64,000 nucleotides of DNA from Saururus chinensis (Eukaryota > Streptophyta > Magnoliopsida > Piperales > Saururaceae), in the NCBI GenBank assembly GCA_035235625.1, contig CP141146.1, positions 39,663,709 to 39,727,708 on the forward strand. The letters are read 5' to 3'. Positions 48,728 through 61,000 of the stretch are shown piece after piece; within the stretch, counting starts at the first letter, position 1, and the number at the start of each line of letters is the position of its first letter. The notes beneath the pieces are model-generated. The model searched no databases, was not told where the DNA came from, and worked only from the letters and a program-made list of their open reading frames with translations. Position numbers and translations under genes: made by a program.

Positions 48728-50020
48728 AGTCTAAAAAAAATTAAAATTTATGACTAATGCATCACCACAATTAATCAATCCCACAAACATCATAACATAT
48801 CAAACACGGCATATTAACATTTTATAAATAGACATCCAATCATCATTCCAATTATATACAAATTCAATCATGGTCCAATCACATCATGACAATTAGTAAA
48901 TACATATCACAACACACCAATAAATGCTTTAAAGAACTTGACAATAAAATAAACCACATCTACTATTAATCCATTTATTGCAGAAGAATGTTCCATGTAT
49001 TTTCAGCTATTTTTTGCTGAGGTAATAAATCAAAATTTTTGGCTGATGGTGGTTCACATTTCAATCACAAGCATATTGAAAATCGGTTTTTACAAGCACT
49101 CCGGGCAGTGGAACACATTGCCAAACCGGTTAGTGTTTTCAAAGTTTTGTAGCCTTTTTGCCCAATTTTTACACAATAGAATTCCAGAGAAGGAAAAACA
49201 TCTCATTGCACAAAGATCAAAAAGCAAAAAGATGTAAGTCTCAGCTCTATTAGAGTTGGCGATTTACTACAAGGGATGTCTAGCAAAAATGACTGCAGCT
49301 AGGAAAAAAATTCACACAATCTTCTTCATTGAATCTAACAATAGTGCCAATGAAGATGAGAAATTGCAGCAAGCACCAGCTGCATCCTCCCATGCAGTCT
49401 GACAGTAATTGGGAGGAGACTTGTAATCATGAAAATAGAAATCTTAACAAACTCTTGCATCAAAACCAGAGACCGGCCAAAAATTACATAGGAAAGATAT
49501 TGACCAAGATGAAAATGTGAAAGGGACGTACTTTGGATTTCAATTTGTAAGGTCAGCAAAGAGGGAAAAGCCCGGTCTTTGGATCGTATGTATGGTCACT
49601 ACTTATGATCACATAAATAAAACAATATTACATAGACAAATGGATCATAGCAGATCTGATCATATAAATAAAACATTATTACAAGATTAGTGCCAGAAGG
49701 ATCAAAAAAAAAATTCAACACAGATCAAGAAATTTTTTTTATCACATACCAGTGAGCTTTGAGGGAATTGTCGGTCAATATAATGAGAGCTATGTGAGGG
49801 CCTAAAAATTCAAACAAAACTAAACACAGATCAGTGACGGTCCGTGGGTGAAGAAATGAATGAAAAGGCAGTCCTTTTTGAATGCAGATAATGAAAACAT
49901 AATACTGAGATTTGGGGGAATCGTCCTAATCAAAATGTGGCGAAAAAATTTAGCACAGAAAATGATCAAGAAGAAAAGGGGAAATCGTTTGACAAGAGAA
50001 GAAAAGGAGAAAAAAATGGC

Positions 50021-50427
50021 GTACCTGTCGGCCGATCAGATCTAGGCGGCTGAAGAGCGGGATCGAAATCACCGGCAGATGAAGGGTGAGCTATCGAGGA
50101 CCAGGAGTTTAGGTCGAAGATGTGATGAATCGAAGATGTGCCACACTGGATGAACTGCAGACATCCTCACAGCAAGAAATCGATGACAAAACTTTGGTGC
50201 GGTGCATGACGAACAGACGAGCAGGTACTTGTCGACTGATCAGATCAAGGTGGCTGAAGAGCGGGATCAAAATCACCAGCAGATGATGGGCGAGCTGTCG
50301 AGGACCGGGATTTTGGGTTGAAGGTGTGACGAATTGCAGATGTGCCGCACTGGAAGAACTGCAGATGACCTCACAGAGAGAAATCAACGACAAAACTTTG
50401 CTGCAGTGCTGGACGAACAAAAGAGCT
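50021..50427. repeat. Tandem duplication, ~204-bp unit x2
   Basis: 50021-50224 (starting GTACCTGTCGGCCGATCAGA) is followed directly by 50225-50427 (starting GTACTTGTCGACTGATCAGA), with a third start at 50428 (GTACCGGCC). The copies share GGCTGAAGAGCGGGATC, GTCGAGGACC and AACTGCAGA. They lie near the right end of the Harbinger element, upstream of its Myb-like gene. Confidence 0.88.
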
Positions 50428-51283
50428 GGTACCGGCCAAGACACCGGAGAGAGATAAGCAGCGCCGGCCGAAACACCGACGAGCATGTGCCGCCAGAAAT
50501 TCAGCAAGTAGACGATCGATCCCCAAAATGGAAGAAAAGGAATCGGTTTTCACTAGAGAAAATTTTAACGAGGGGGCAGGGGTAACGGCTGGAAATATGC
50601 CGTAACGCGTGATTCTATTTTCACGCGTTTTCATGAATCGACTGAATCTCCTCACGAGGAGATTCAGTGATTCAGGACTAAAACACGTCTGAATCGTGTT
50701 TCAGCCTGAATTTTTAATTCAGTTTAGATTCATTATCCAAACAGACTTCAGACGATTCTCCCCTGAATCGTGATAGAATCGACTGAATCGTGAACCGATT
50801 CAGTACCCAAACGAGTCCTAAGTCATGCTTATAGACGGAAGTCACGCTCACAAATAGAAGGTAGCAGAATACTCCGTCACTGCCTTACTCCATCTTCCTC
50901 GTTTCAAAAACCTGCCTTTAATTTCAGAAAGCTATACTCAAATCCTCGTTTTCATCCCTCTACTCTCTATGGCTCTATCCTGCTCAATGTTGCTCGTTGT
51001 TGACCCAGCTTAGGAGGGGATACCGAAGTTGGAGGAGGAGGCTAGGAAAAGAAAAGGATGCATCAACATCAAGAAGAGGAGGGGGGAGGTGGTTTCTAGC
51101 AGAGGCAGAGGAGGGAATATGGGAGGGAAGGTGAAGCAGGAGAAGGGGCTAATGGTGGTGGAGACATCGGGCAAGCGAGAGGAACCTGCTAGAAGCGCTG
51201 AGGGATGTGGAGCTTCGTCATTGCCTATACTTGGAGGTGGCCACTGCCATCAGACTGGGCTTATACTCGTAGCAGTGCCCCCC

Positions 51284-51404
<121 letters not shown>

Positions 51405-52460
51405 AATTGCATATCTCAGTCTTTTGCATGCATATGCAATCAAGCTGCTTATCTCTCCTTTCCCCCCTTCGGCGGACAAGTAGTGATAAATGAAGAATGA
51501 AGTCACTGGATTTTGACCTCTTGCACTATCGACAACCAAAAGGCTCCATCTTGCATCGTGCCCTAGCCACAGCTTCGCTCCATTCCTGTGAAAAGTTGTC
51601 GCCCGCCTTTCCCGATTCACATCTTCCTTCTTGTTCTCACCACATGTTTGACCGTTCGTCTGTATAAAGTTACTCTACTTGCAACGACCTTCTAGCCTTG
51701 GCATCTCTGCCCTCCCACAGGTAGCTGCTACTCTCCTTCTTCCTTTTAAACCTCCTCTCATTCCCTGTCCCTAGCATGAATTGCAGTTGAATTGAAATCT
51801 CGACTTCTTCCTGTGTCGATTGTATTTTTTCTTTGTTTTTTTTCTGGTGTTAAACTGTTGTATGTGGGATGTATAATTTAGCCATTGGAGATTGTTTTTT
51901 TTTCCTATGCCTGTGAGTTCTCTGATCTTTTTGTACATTTTCTACAAAATCTTCTTTGTATGCCAAATGATTGTGGCATGGCCTAAATTCTTTTCCCCTT
52001 TTTGGAGGGTTCCTATGCAGTTGTTTCTTTTAATTGGTGTTTGATGATTTTATTGCTTAATAAGTAATCAGTGCACTTTTCTTCCTTCAGGTGCAGAGAG
52101 CCAAAACTCCAAGTTTTAAGGATTGGCCAACTTTTGATATGACATTCAATGTGAACAATGCAGTGTGAACAATGTGGCTTGTTCTTGTACCTCTCTCTGA
52201 AAGGTACTGGGGCTTGCAGGAGGATTACCCCCTACCCTGAAGAGGCAGTTGGCAGCAATCGGGTCTCAACTGAGAGTGTGCGAAAGGAGCAGGGATTTCG
52301 TTCTTGTGCCTTCATTATCTCATTCTCGTCTCTAGCCATACATCAGCCATGCGGGTACTCGACTACCATTTTTCTGTCCACTAATCTTCATGTTCTTCGA
52401 GTTAAATATTTCCCCATTAGTGTTGATAATCGCTGATCCAGGTATGGATTGATTATCATA

Positions 52461-52625
52461 AAATACTTCAAGGTTGTAATTCACACTCGGCTTGACCATA
52501 TAGTTATGGAACTAGCATTGTTACGGCCCAATCGGCTTGATCGTAAAGTTGAGTTTGACCTCCCTGATTTGGAGAGTAGGACACCAGATTTTCAAAATTC
52601 ACACTCGGACTATGAACTACAAGTG
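52461..52625 (+). pseudogene. RPT1 (26S proteasome AAA-ATPase subunit) pseudogene fragment
   Basis: The plus strand reads ALLRPNRLDRKVEFDLPDLE followed by SRT. This is the stretch just after the AAA Walker B region, with the arginine-rich LLRPGRLDRK sensor segment (here G is changed to N), in the form typical of RPT1. After a one-base shift it continues FKIHTRTMN, again as in RPT1. The upstream part (ATNRPDTLDP in the family) is decayed to VIHTRLDHIVME. Nothing of the other ~370 residues is seen. A dead gene fragment. Confidence 0.75.
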
Positions 52626-53130
52626 GGCAAATAGGTTTGAGCCTTTTGGCTAGCCTCTGCCTCAACTCTACTTGTAAGTTAAAATATTAGTATGTCAATG
52701 AAGGAAGATCAATCAAGATGATCATTGTGATTTTCCCACCCGGTGATTCTGTGATATTGTTTTCTCTTTTCTCTTGTACATTTTTTTTGGAACAATCAAA
52801 TTGATATCCAAGCTCAAGACTTAAGAACCCTTATTCACTTGTGTTTTGTGAACTCACTATCAAAATTGTACATTTTCTTTATTTTGATTGTCCTTCTAGG
52901 TTATAAAGTATCATGATAGATCTTGAGTGTGCCTTATGTTATGTGGAGTTTTGGATTTGTTTTGAGACTTCATCATCCAGACGGATTTTATTTATTTTTA
53001 ATAAATGTGCCTCACTGTGAGTGAGAGAAGGTTAATTTCAACATGTATGACCAAAGACTCTTTTTGTATACATCTATTATTTGTAGAAAGAGCAGATTCG
53101 CATCCCAATCTCATATATATCCAATCATCC

Positions 53131-56100
53131 TGTAACGACCTAAATTTGATGGGTTATTAAGTTTTTGTGCTACTTAAATTATAAGTTGCAATTGATGTGG
53201 TTTGAAAGGGGAGAACGTCTTTTAAGTTAAAGGTCGAGCTTGAAAAGGGTTGGCCATGGAGAATTATGAGGACGCAATTCTTTTAAGGAGGCCGAGCTTG
53301 AAACGCCACCAAGAATGTGCAAATCGGAGTTCAGATGAGGGAGATAAAACCATTTGAAGTTAAGTATATTGCATAAAGCCTGTTTACTCAATTTAGACTA
53401 CATTTGGCCTGTTTAAGTCATTTTGAGGGCCTATTTATTTATAATTCTGAAATTAATTTTTAAGGTCCCAATTAGGTGGCCTAATTGGGGAGGATTACCC
53501 AAAATTCTAGGGGGGTTAGGAACCATAATCCCCATGTTTATAAAAGGCTTCTTATGACACAATTTAGGGGGGGCTAGACCCTTAAGGGAAAGAGGAGGAG
53601 CCGCCGATGGAATTTTTTGGCGAAGCTCTGACAACGGTGATTGACTACAAATCAGCAATTAAGGTAGGGATGTTGCTTAAGCTTAACAAAAGTTTTATTA
53701 ATTAGATTTGATTAATATCATATTGTTGCACTTTGGTTTATATGAACAGGGTTCTGTAAATAGTTACTTTCAAATTTTACGAGCCGGCTACTAGATGGCC
53801 AGCACCGTCCGACCAGTGACTAGCCAGCTGTAGTCTGGCGACAACTTCATGCGGGCCAGCCTCTGACACGCAGCCACCTCCGGACAAATTGCCGACCAGT
53901 GCATAGAAAACAAAAAAAAGGGCAGCCACTTGCCGCGCTGGCTGGGGCCGTGGAGGCTGTGGCCGCACCAATCCCGGCCGTGCTGGTCCAGGCTACAACA
54001 ATTGCGATTGCACCGGCCTGGGCCACCCTAGCCCTAGCCACAAAGGCGGTACCGCACAGTATTTTAAAAAAATGGCAACTTTGGCCCCAGGCGGTGTAGT
54101 GGCCAAGCCCATTGTGATCGCCTCCTGACAGAGATCCGGTGGACCCAGCCCACTCCCCCAGCCATGGTGGCTAGGGGCGGCGTCGCCAGAGGCATTCCGC
54201 CTTTGGCCAGACACGGGGAAGACGACCCATGTTGCGGGTCGTCAACCCGAACCAAACCGCTTTGGTGTGAAAAAAATACGAAGGAATGGAGTGAACCGAG
54301 CTCGATTCAGGGGGGGCTAAAAGTATCAAAAAATTTCTAAAAAAATAATCAAGGACCCCAAGAGGTGTGGCAGTATTCTGACCTAGTTTCAAATTGGGAA
54401 AAATCCTAGTGATTGTAAATTACCCTTTTAACCTTTGAAGTAAAATTGTACTATGAAAACTACTTACCCGACTTCGAGGCTCCAGTTCAGTGGCCTAAGA
54501 GTGATCATAAAAACTGGGCAAATTCTCAATGAGATTGTAATAGGTAACTTAAATTTAGACCAATCTACAAGGTGGGGAAAAATCCCAGTATGTCGATAAT
54601 TAACTGTTCTACCCCCAGGGTTAAGGTAAAATGATTAATTGAACTGGGGTCGATTCTAGGGGTTTACGACCCTGTTAAATGGTAAGAAAATTTACTCGGG
54701 TTCATAACGTCAAGGTGTAAACCTTGAGATTAGTTTTGGACCCATTGAGGTTCAAGGAAGCCCTGAATAAAAAGATAAAAATACCCCTATGCAGACCAGC
54801 TCACATTCACATGGATGTTATTAACGGGCCAATGCCATATTGAAACCTTTTGAAAGGTTAAAGACTTACCAGAGAGCATAGAGGACCATATCTAATGTTG
54901 GATAATTACCTTAATACCTTCGGGTGCATATGGTCAGTTTTTAAAGAGATTTAACAATTTAACCCAAGGAGGGTTAGGGCATATGAGCTCAAATGATTCT
55001 AATATCATTATTGAATTTAATTATTAATATTATGATTTGCTTGGACCTGTGTGGTTCTTATTGTTATGTTATTTATTGTTTCAATATTTGCTATAGATGT
55101 TATGATAGTAATTTATCACTATCTTAAGATTGTTGAAAGATTAATTGATGGGTTTGATAGCTATGGATTAGGCAAGAACACCCAATCAAGATAAAGACTA
55201 AAATACCTCAGAGGGGTCTGGGACTAGTTCATATAGTGAACAAAGCCTTTGACCTGACGATAAGCATTGGTTGATGAACTTATGGCAGTTTCGAGTTTTA
55301 AACCCTAATCTAGAAGGGACTAATAGGGTTTGGGATAGTCATTTGGAATCCTGGCTTATAGATGAGCAAGATAGGGTTTAGAATAGTTTCCTAAGTTTTA
55401 GCTCTATTGAGGAGCCAATGATTTGACCATGTAGTTGCACCTCCCCATTGGAGGGAGATCTGCTTGAGCCGGGCTCACCATAGATCTATTGAGGATCTTT
55501 TAGTGTACACGCAATTGGATTAGTTGACATCCTGCTTGGTTGACTTTTTTCGCCACTTTTGTTCAGGTGCAATTGTCAGTCATGCCCTTCTACTCCGATG
55601 AGGTCCTTCTTAGGCTAGGAGGGGTAATGGTACTTTCTGGTGGATTCCAGGGTGTTTCGTTATCATTTGTCACTTAGGTTGACATCTGATGAGTCTGTTT
55701 GTCATTGGGATTAGATAGGGATATTAATCATCAAACAATGGTTCAAGAGATAATTAATAACATTGATTGATATTACTTGTTTAATTAGAATAAGTAGAAT
55801 GATTAAAGGACTTGCATAAAATGTAGGTTGCTTGAAAATACTTAAGCATTACATGTGTGATGTTATGCTTCTTAGTATAATGTAGTATTAGGTAGTACTA
55901 CGTCTGGATCCGATCTTGTTGAAAACATTGGAGATGTTGTCTGATGAGTATGTAGGCAACTAACAGCGGGTGATGTTGGCCTGATCCGAAAAATATCAAA
56001 TAATACTTTTATTCTTTTGAATGTTCCTCCAAGGGGAGGAGATGTTTTATTGCATATTTGGTCTTGTTTGCTTGCAGGTTCTTTAGATGGGGACATTGCA

Positions 56101-56450
56101 AGATTAGGACGTTGGTGGGCATTTGGGGACGACGTTGAATTAGTGGAATCTAGTTTCTTACTTCTGCAATCATGTAAGTAATTATAATTACTGGCGTGAG
56201 AGCCAACTTTACTTGGTTATTTATTTTCAGAAAGATGACAGACTTGTACTTAAAGGGTTAACCTGTTATTTATAGAATTTGACATGTATAATAATATCAT
56301 ATGTTTTGATATTCATATTTATGAACCCCAGTTATCATGACATATATATTTAATCAAATGATTTGTTTTGTGTTTAAGAAAAAAAAATTTATCGTGATTT
56401 ATCGCGTGTCCTTTATTGTAAAAAGGGTTTTAAAAATTCAGGCCATGACA
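53131..56450 (+). mobile_element. Solo LTR, 3.3 kb, Ty3/gypsy, related to the Tekay-like element
   Basis: It starts TGTAACGACCTAAATTTG and ends GGCCATGACA. CATCC is present at both 53126-53130 and 56451-56455, a perfect 5-bp target duplication. There is no primer site, no gag-pol and no second LTR, so this is a solo LTR left by recombination. Its last ~300 bp match the 3' part of the Tekay-like LTR on that element's coding strand (GGCGTGAGAGCCAACTTT, ATCGTGATTTATCG, AAAAGGGTTTT.AAAA). A GC-rich island lies at 53770-54260. Confidence 0.92.
53539..53545 (+). promoter_or_regulatory. TATA box of the solo LTR
   Basis: TATAAAA about 0.4 kb into the LTR, followed by a leader-like segment and the GC-rich island. 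The likely old start of transcription. Confidence 0.5.
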
Positions 56451-56533
56451 CATCCACTTCAATCAATTTAGGGAAAATTTATTTAAATAATAATTAAAAA
56501 AAATTTCGGCCCCCTCTCCCTTTCCTGGTGACC

Positions 56534-57069
56534 CACTAGGGATTTTTTTTTTAAATTTTTTAGCAACATTCGAAAAGCATCGCTAAAGTTGATTTTTTAG
56601 CGTTGCTAATATTATGTTATTAGCGGCACTTTGAATAAGTATTTTTAAAAAAAATTATTTTATTAGCGATGTATGCACAAATGTCGCTAATAAGGACTTA
56701 TTACGATGCTTAGAGTTATGCCTCGCTAATATGTTATTTTTATTTTTTTAAATGGTTTTTCTATTAGCGATATATACAAAAAATGTCTCTAATAATTTAT
56801 TTTTATTTTTTTAAAATAGTTTTTCTATTAGCGACGTATAAAATAACATCGCTAATTAATGATTATTAGCGATGATAACAAATAAGCATTGCTAATAATT
56901 TATTATTTGCGATGTAGCTTTACTAATAGCAATGCATAACTATGTGTCGCTAATAGGCACTACAAGTGATGTTTTTTGTTATGCGTTGCTAATAGGTAAT
57001 AGTGACGACACTTTTTGCGACGCTTCTAGCAACATTTGTTGTTCAAATTGTTTTTTAGGTCTAGTTGTG
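56534..57069. repeat. CACTA-like non-autonomous element with GCGATG/CGTCGC subterminal repeats
   Basis: Over 450 bp there are a dozen or more copies of TTAGCGA(T/C)G and its reverse (C/A)(A/G)TCGCTAAT in both orientations. This resembles the subterminal repeats of plant CACTA elements. The left border reads CACTAGGGA and the right CTAGTTGTG, only a rough CACTA...TAGTG pair. No 3-bp duplication is seen. It is non-coding. Confidence 0.4.
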
Positions 57070-57257
57070 TTTAGAGAAATATGAGATCATATTAAATTAT
57101 GAATTCTTATAAATGTGATAATGGATAATGGTTAACGAAATAACCGACCAAATAATAGTGAGCATAATAGATATAAAAGAACCTATACCATTTAGATAAA
57201 GGACCATTATGGATAAATATATGAGAAATGGTTATGATTACAAAATTAGTCATACTG

Positions 57258-58092
57258 TGTAACACCTATGAATTTCCTAAATTTCCTAACTTGGCTGTGT
57301 GAAAAATAATGAGTTTGAACCTTTAACTTTCTTAGTAGAATAACTTTCTATATAAATAAAAAATGGGCATGAAACTTTAGCACTAAAAAGTATACAAAAA
57401 GCTATGAAGAGTCACCAAGAATACATAAATCGGAGTTTGGATGAAGAAGTTATGACAGATATAACATTAGGGAATTTTTAAGTTTACATGAAAAGTAGTT
57501 AGTTTAACCCTTGAGCCTTCTCAATGAAATAGTTTTCTCTATAAATAGAGTATCAATATGAACTTTGCTTAAAAATTGGACAGAAATAGCTTTGAAACAC
57601 TACCCAAAATGTGTGAATCAAAGTTTAAATAAAGAAGATATGGGCATCCGAAGTTGGACCTGAGGTATTGTTGGTGACCCACCTACGCACACCATTTGAC
57701 CCTTAGGCTTTCTCAATATTATAACTTTATTCTATATATAGATTTTTCTTCAAAAATTTTGGGGTTTTAAAGTAGACATAACTATCTTTGAAACACCACC
57801 AAGAACATGCAAATTGAAGTCTGTATCAAGAAGTTATGACCAACACATTAATGGGGGTGCAAACAGTTGGGGCAATTTTGTTGACGTGCTTAAAAAATGC
57901 TAGGTTGATGGCTATATCCTATAATATCATTCTTTATCCCTTATAAATACCTTTTGAGGCCCTTAGACACTCATTTCTTCAAAAAAATCTCAAAATCAAG
58001 AGGGAAAAGGTCAAGGGTGTGTCAAAACAAGAAGAGTCAAGGGAACAAATTCTACAAAAAATGACCAACAATGAGTGTAAGAAGGGATTTCC
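57258..58092 (+). repeat. LTR-like segment with three tandem ~190-bp units and a TATA box
   Basis: It starts TGTAACACC. Three diverged units follow at 57311, 57501 and 57694. Each has TTGAACC/TTTAACCC, CTTTCT(T/C)A..A, a TCTATATA-like stretch, ACACCACCAAGAA-like and GAAGTTATGAC-like motifs. The same CCACCAAGAATGTGCAAAT motif also occurs in the solo LTR near 53300. TATAAATA at 57942-57949 is followed by a leader-like purine-rich stretch. The sequence then meets TGTCACACCC at 58093, the end of another repeat. Confidence 0.55.
57942..57949 (+). promoter_or_regulatory. TATA box in an LTR-like segment
   Basis: TATAAATA with a CT-rich start region (ACACTCATTTCTTC) about 25 bp downstream, the layout of an LTR promoter. 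Confidence 0.45.
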
Positions 58093-61000
58093 TGTCACAC
58101 CCTAGCATCTGCCAACCCCGAGCCGGACCCTGTCCAAGGGGAGGACAAAGCGCAGCATGACGAAGTAGCATTTGATGCGCGACAAAGTAGTGTTTGAAGT
58201 AGCACACTATAACGCCCGAGATTTTTCATACATTTTCCTTAAAATTCACAGAATTTTTTTTTTAAAATATAACATCTACAAATCAGAGGAAATATGACGA
58301 AATCAAAACTTTGAGAAAACAGTTTATAATTTAAAACACTAAACATCAATTTTCCATCTAAATATTTCTATCATACAGTCAAACATCATATGGCCGAAGC
58401 AAATATCCTCAGGTGCTACTCGAAAACACACATACGACTAAATTACCATGGTCATGGATTTTTAAATACAAATAACTAACAGGCATCCCTGAGTACAAGT
58501 CCCATAAACAGTCTACTATCTGATCCAAATGAAAAGTCCAGAAGATATAAACACTTAAATCTCATCTCACCCAATACATCAGATCGTAGTACCAAATATA
58601 CTCTTATTGAGTCAAATATACCTGAATTAAAAGGGGAGACAAACCACTGCAGAATCAAGCATCCAACTCCAAGAGCTCTCCAACACAACCTGCAAAAGCC
58701 TCCCGAATGACGGGGCTAAAAAAGTAGGGTGAGTATTTTCATACCCAGTAGGGGAAATCCAAGACAGTGAACTCAATAAGTTCATAAATACATGCATTCA
58801 TGCAACTCAAACATGAACTAGTCAACATAATATAATCATATACATATGCATATAATAATGCATAACGCACCAATGAAAGCAAACTTACACAAACACCCTA
58901 ATCAGGGTCTTACTACTTACTCGTACCATCGTATGCATACTCAATACCTTACATATACGTGTATGTCCTTATTCATACAATCTTACACTTATAGTCCTCT
59001 CAGAATCATATACCTACAGTCTTACTCAGAAACTTACACTTACAACATACACATACTCGTACGACCTTAATCGTACGAACTTACCTGTACGACCTTAATC
59101 GTACAATCTTACTCTTACACATAAATATACTTTTACGTCTTCCACATAAGCTTATACTTACTCTGGATCTTATACATACAACTTACTTAGAATCTGAAAC
59201 ATACAACATATTCGTACCATCGTATACATACTACTGACAACTGAAGCTCATTACAATTAATAAGCTCCTGAGTCGGAAGGGAAGAGAATGCCACTGGGGT
59301 GTCACCTTAACCTTCGGAGAGCAACTAGACGCCATGGACTTTTCCAAAGGCAAGGCACACCTATGCTCATGGGGCACAAGATTAAATAGGTAAGAGTAGA
59401 TCCATGATACTACTTACCTAAGCAAACAAATACCCACTCTCTGGGGCCATACAGTGCCAACAAGGGCCATGCAGTGCCAACTAAGGGCGGAAAACATACA
59501 GTGCCACTCTAGGGCAGTAATCTTACAATGCCACTCTTGGGCAAAACATACAATGCCATCTATAGGTAGAAATATACAGAGCCCACGAAGGGCGGAAACT
59601 TACAGTGCTCTCAACAGATCATCAAACGTCTGGGTTTAATATAGCACATAGACCAAATCAAAATATACATCGCTCTCAATAGAGCATCAGACATCTGGTG
59701 CTCTATACAACACACAGACAACATCCCGCAGGATAAACACCATGGCAAGACATGGGAAATGCTCAGCCAACTTATTATTGGCTCACTCAAACATGGAACT
59801 TAATCCGTCGAACCCTCAGGTCTCAAACTCACAACTCTATTATTAGCTTTTTCATAATTCAAGTTTGAATTAAGTAACTTATGCGGTATAATTATTCCCA
59901 ACTAACTCACAGTCCTCGACTGATCAAACTGAAGCTGAGCCCGATCGAAACCCTAGTTCGTTGGGGCAATAGACTTCACTTACCCATCCAAGTCACAACA
60001 TAGCTCACTATACACAATCCTTACGTAAGCATGCATCCTCTATTATCCACCTTACAGTCAAAACATCTTACTTACATCGTCAAACTGAGCTCCTTAAAGC
60101 AGATCCTCGTTATCCCCCCTTACTTACACCTCACTGATTATGCTTACTTTTCACTTCATAATTTGTACGTTATGCTTGTACAATTATACACACTCTTACC
60201 GTCTAACAAACCCGCATAAGGCCTCAAGCCTAAGTTCTCTTACTTACATAAACCAGCCCCTGACTTTGCTCCACACCAAACCGATCCAATCCGCTCCATT
60301 CGTCGTCTGTCATACTTACGTTTGTCATCTTCTATCACACACTTACCCATCCACATCCGACTCCATACCAAAAACCTTACCACTTCTTACCGTTCATCGC
60401 CCATACCTCTGCCCACACACACAGTCCACATACATAACTTACTCAAAATCGCTAGCCATCACTAGCATGTCCATAATACACATTCATAGCGTACTAACCT
60501 AATCGCTAGCCATCACTAGCGCATACATATTCCACATCCATAAAGCATACATACATCTCATACATATCAATCATACTTAGCACACATAATACACATACAT
60601 CAACCATACCTACAGCTCATATGCATGCCATATGTATCTAAACATACTATATAATCATGCTTATATGCACATCATGCAATCCTAGCATGCTACTACTCAT
60701 TCAAGCATGTTATCATGAAATTACGAGTTCAAAGCTCACCTACCTCGTAATCATGACGTTTGATGGTGAGCACACGACGGTGGCAACATTGGTGGTGAAG
60801 TTGGTTGCCAAAAGCTTTGCCAAGTTGAGAGAGCTGCTATGCCGTGGGTTTAGGAAACACCGGAACTACACACGGCCAAATGGGGTGTCAAAGTCAACGC
60901 GACAAAATCCGCGATCTATGGCGGTACACTAGGGGCAGCCGGGAGAAAGATCGTGCCAACTAGTGGCAGGTGTGACCGGAAGGCAGTGTGTACTCACTAA

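Larger units (their letters stand above)
44463..50818 (-). mobile_element. PIF/Harbinger DNA transposon, nearly complete
   Basis: 6356 bp flanked by TAA at 44460-44462 and 50819-50821. The terminal inverted repeats are GGGGTCGTTTGGATACT (left) and GGACTCGTTTGGGTACT (right, read inward). Both subterminal regions are packed with ATTCAG/GAATC motifs. On the minus strand lie a Myb/SANT-like gene and a DDE transposase gene, the standard two-gene Harbinger set. The transposase has one frameshift, so this copy is probably not self-sufficient, though it looks young. Positions 44860-45230 and 48730-50020 hold no recognisable gene. Confidence 0.93.

Noticed and set aside
53777-54392. Ala/Pro-rich small frames in the solo LTR as genes
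   Set aside because: They lie wholly in the GC-rich island of an LTR bounded by CATCC duplications and show no domain.
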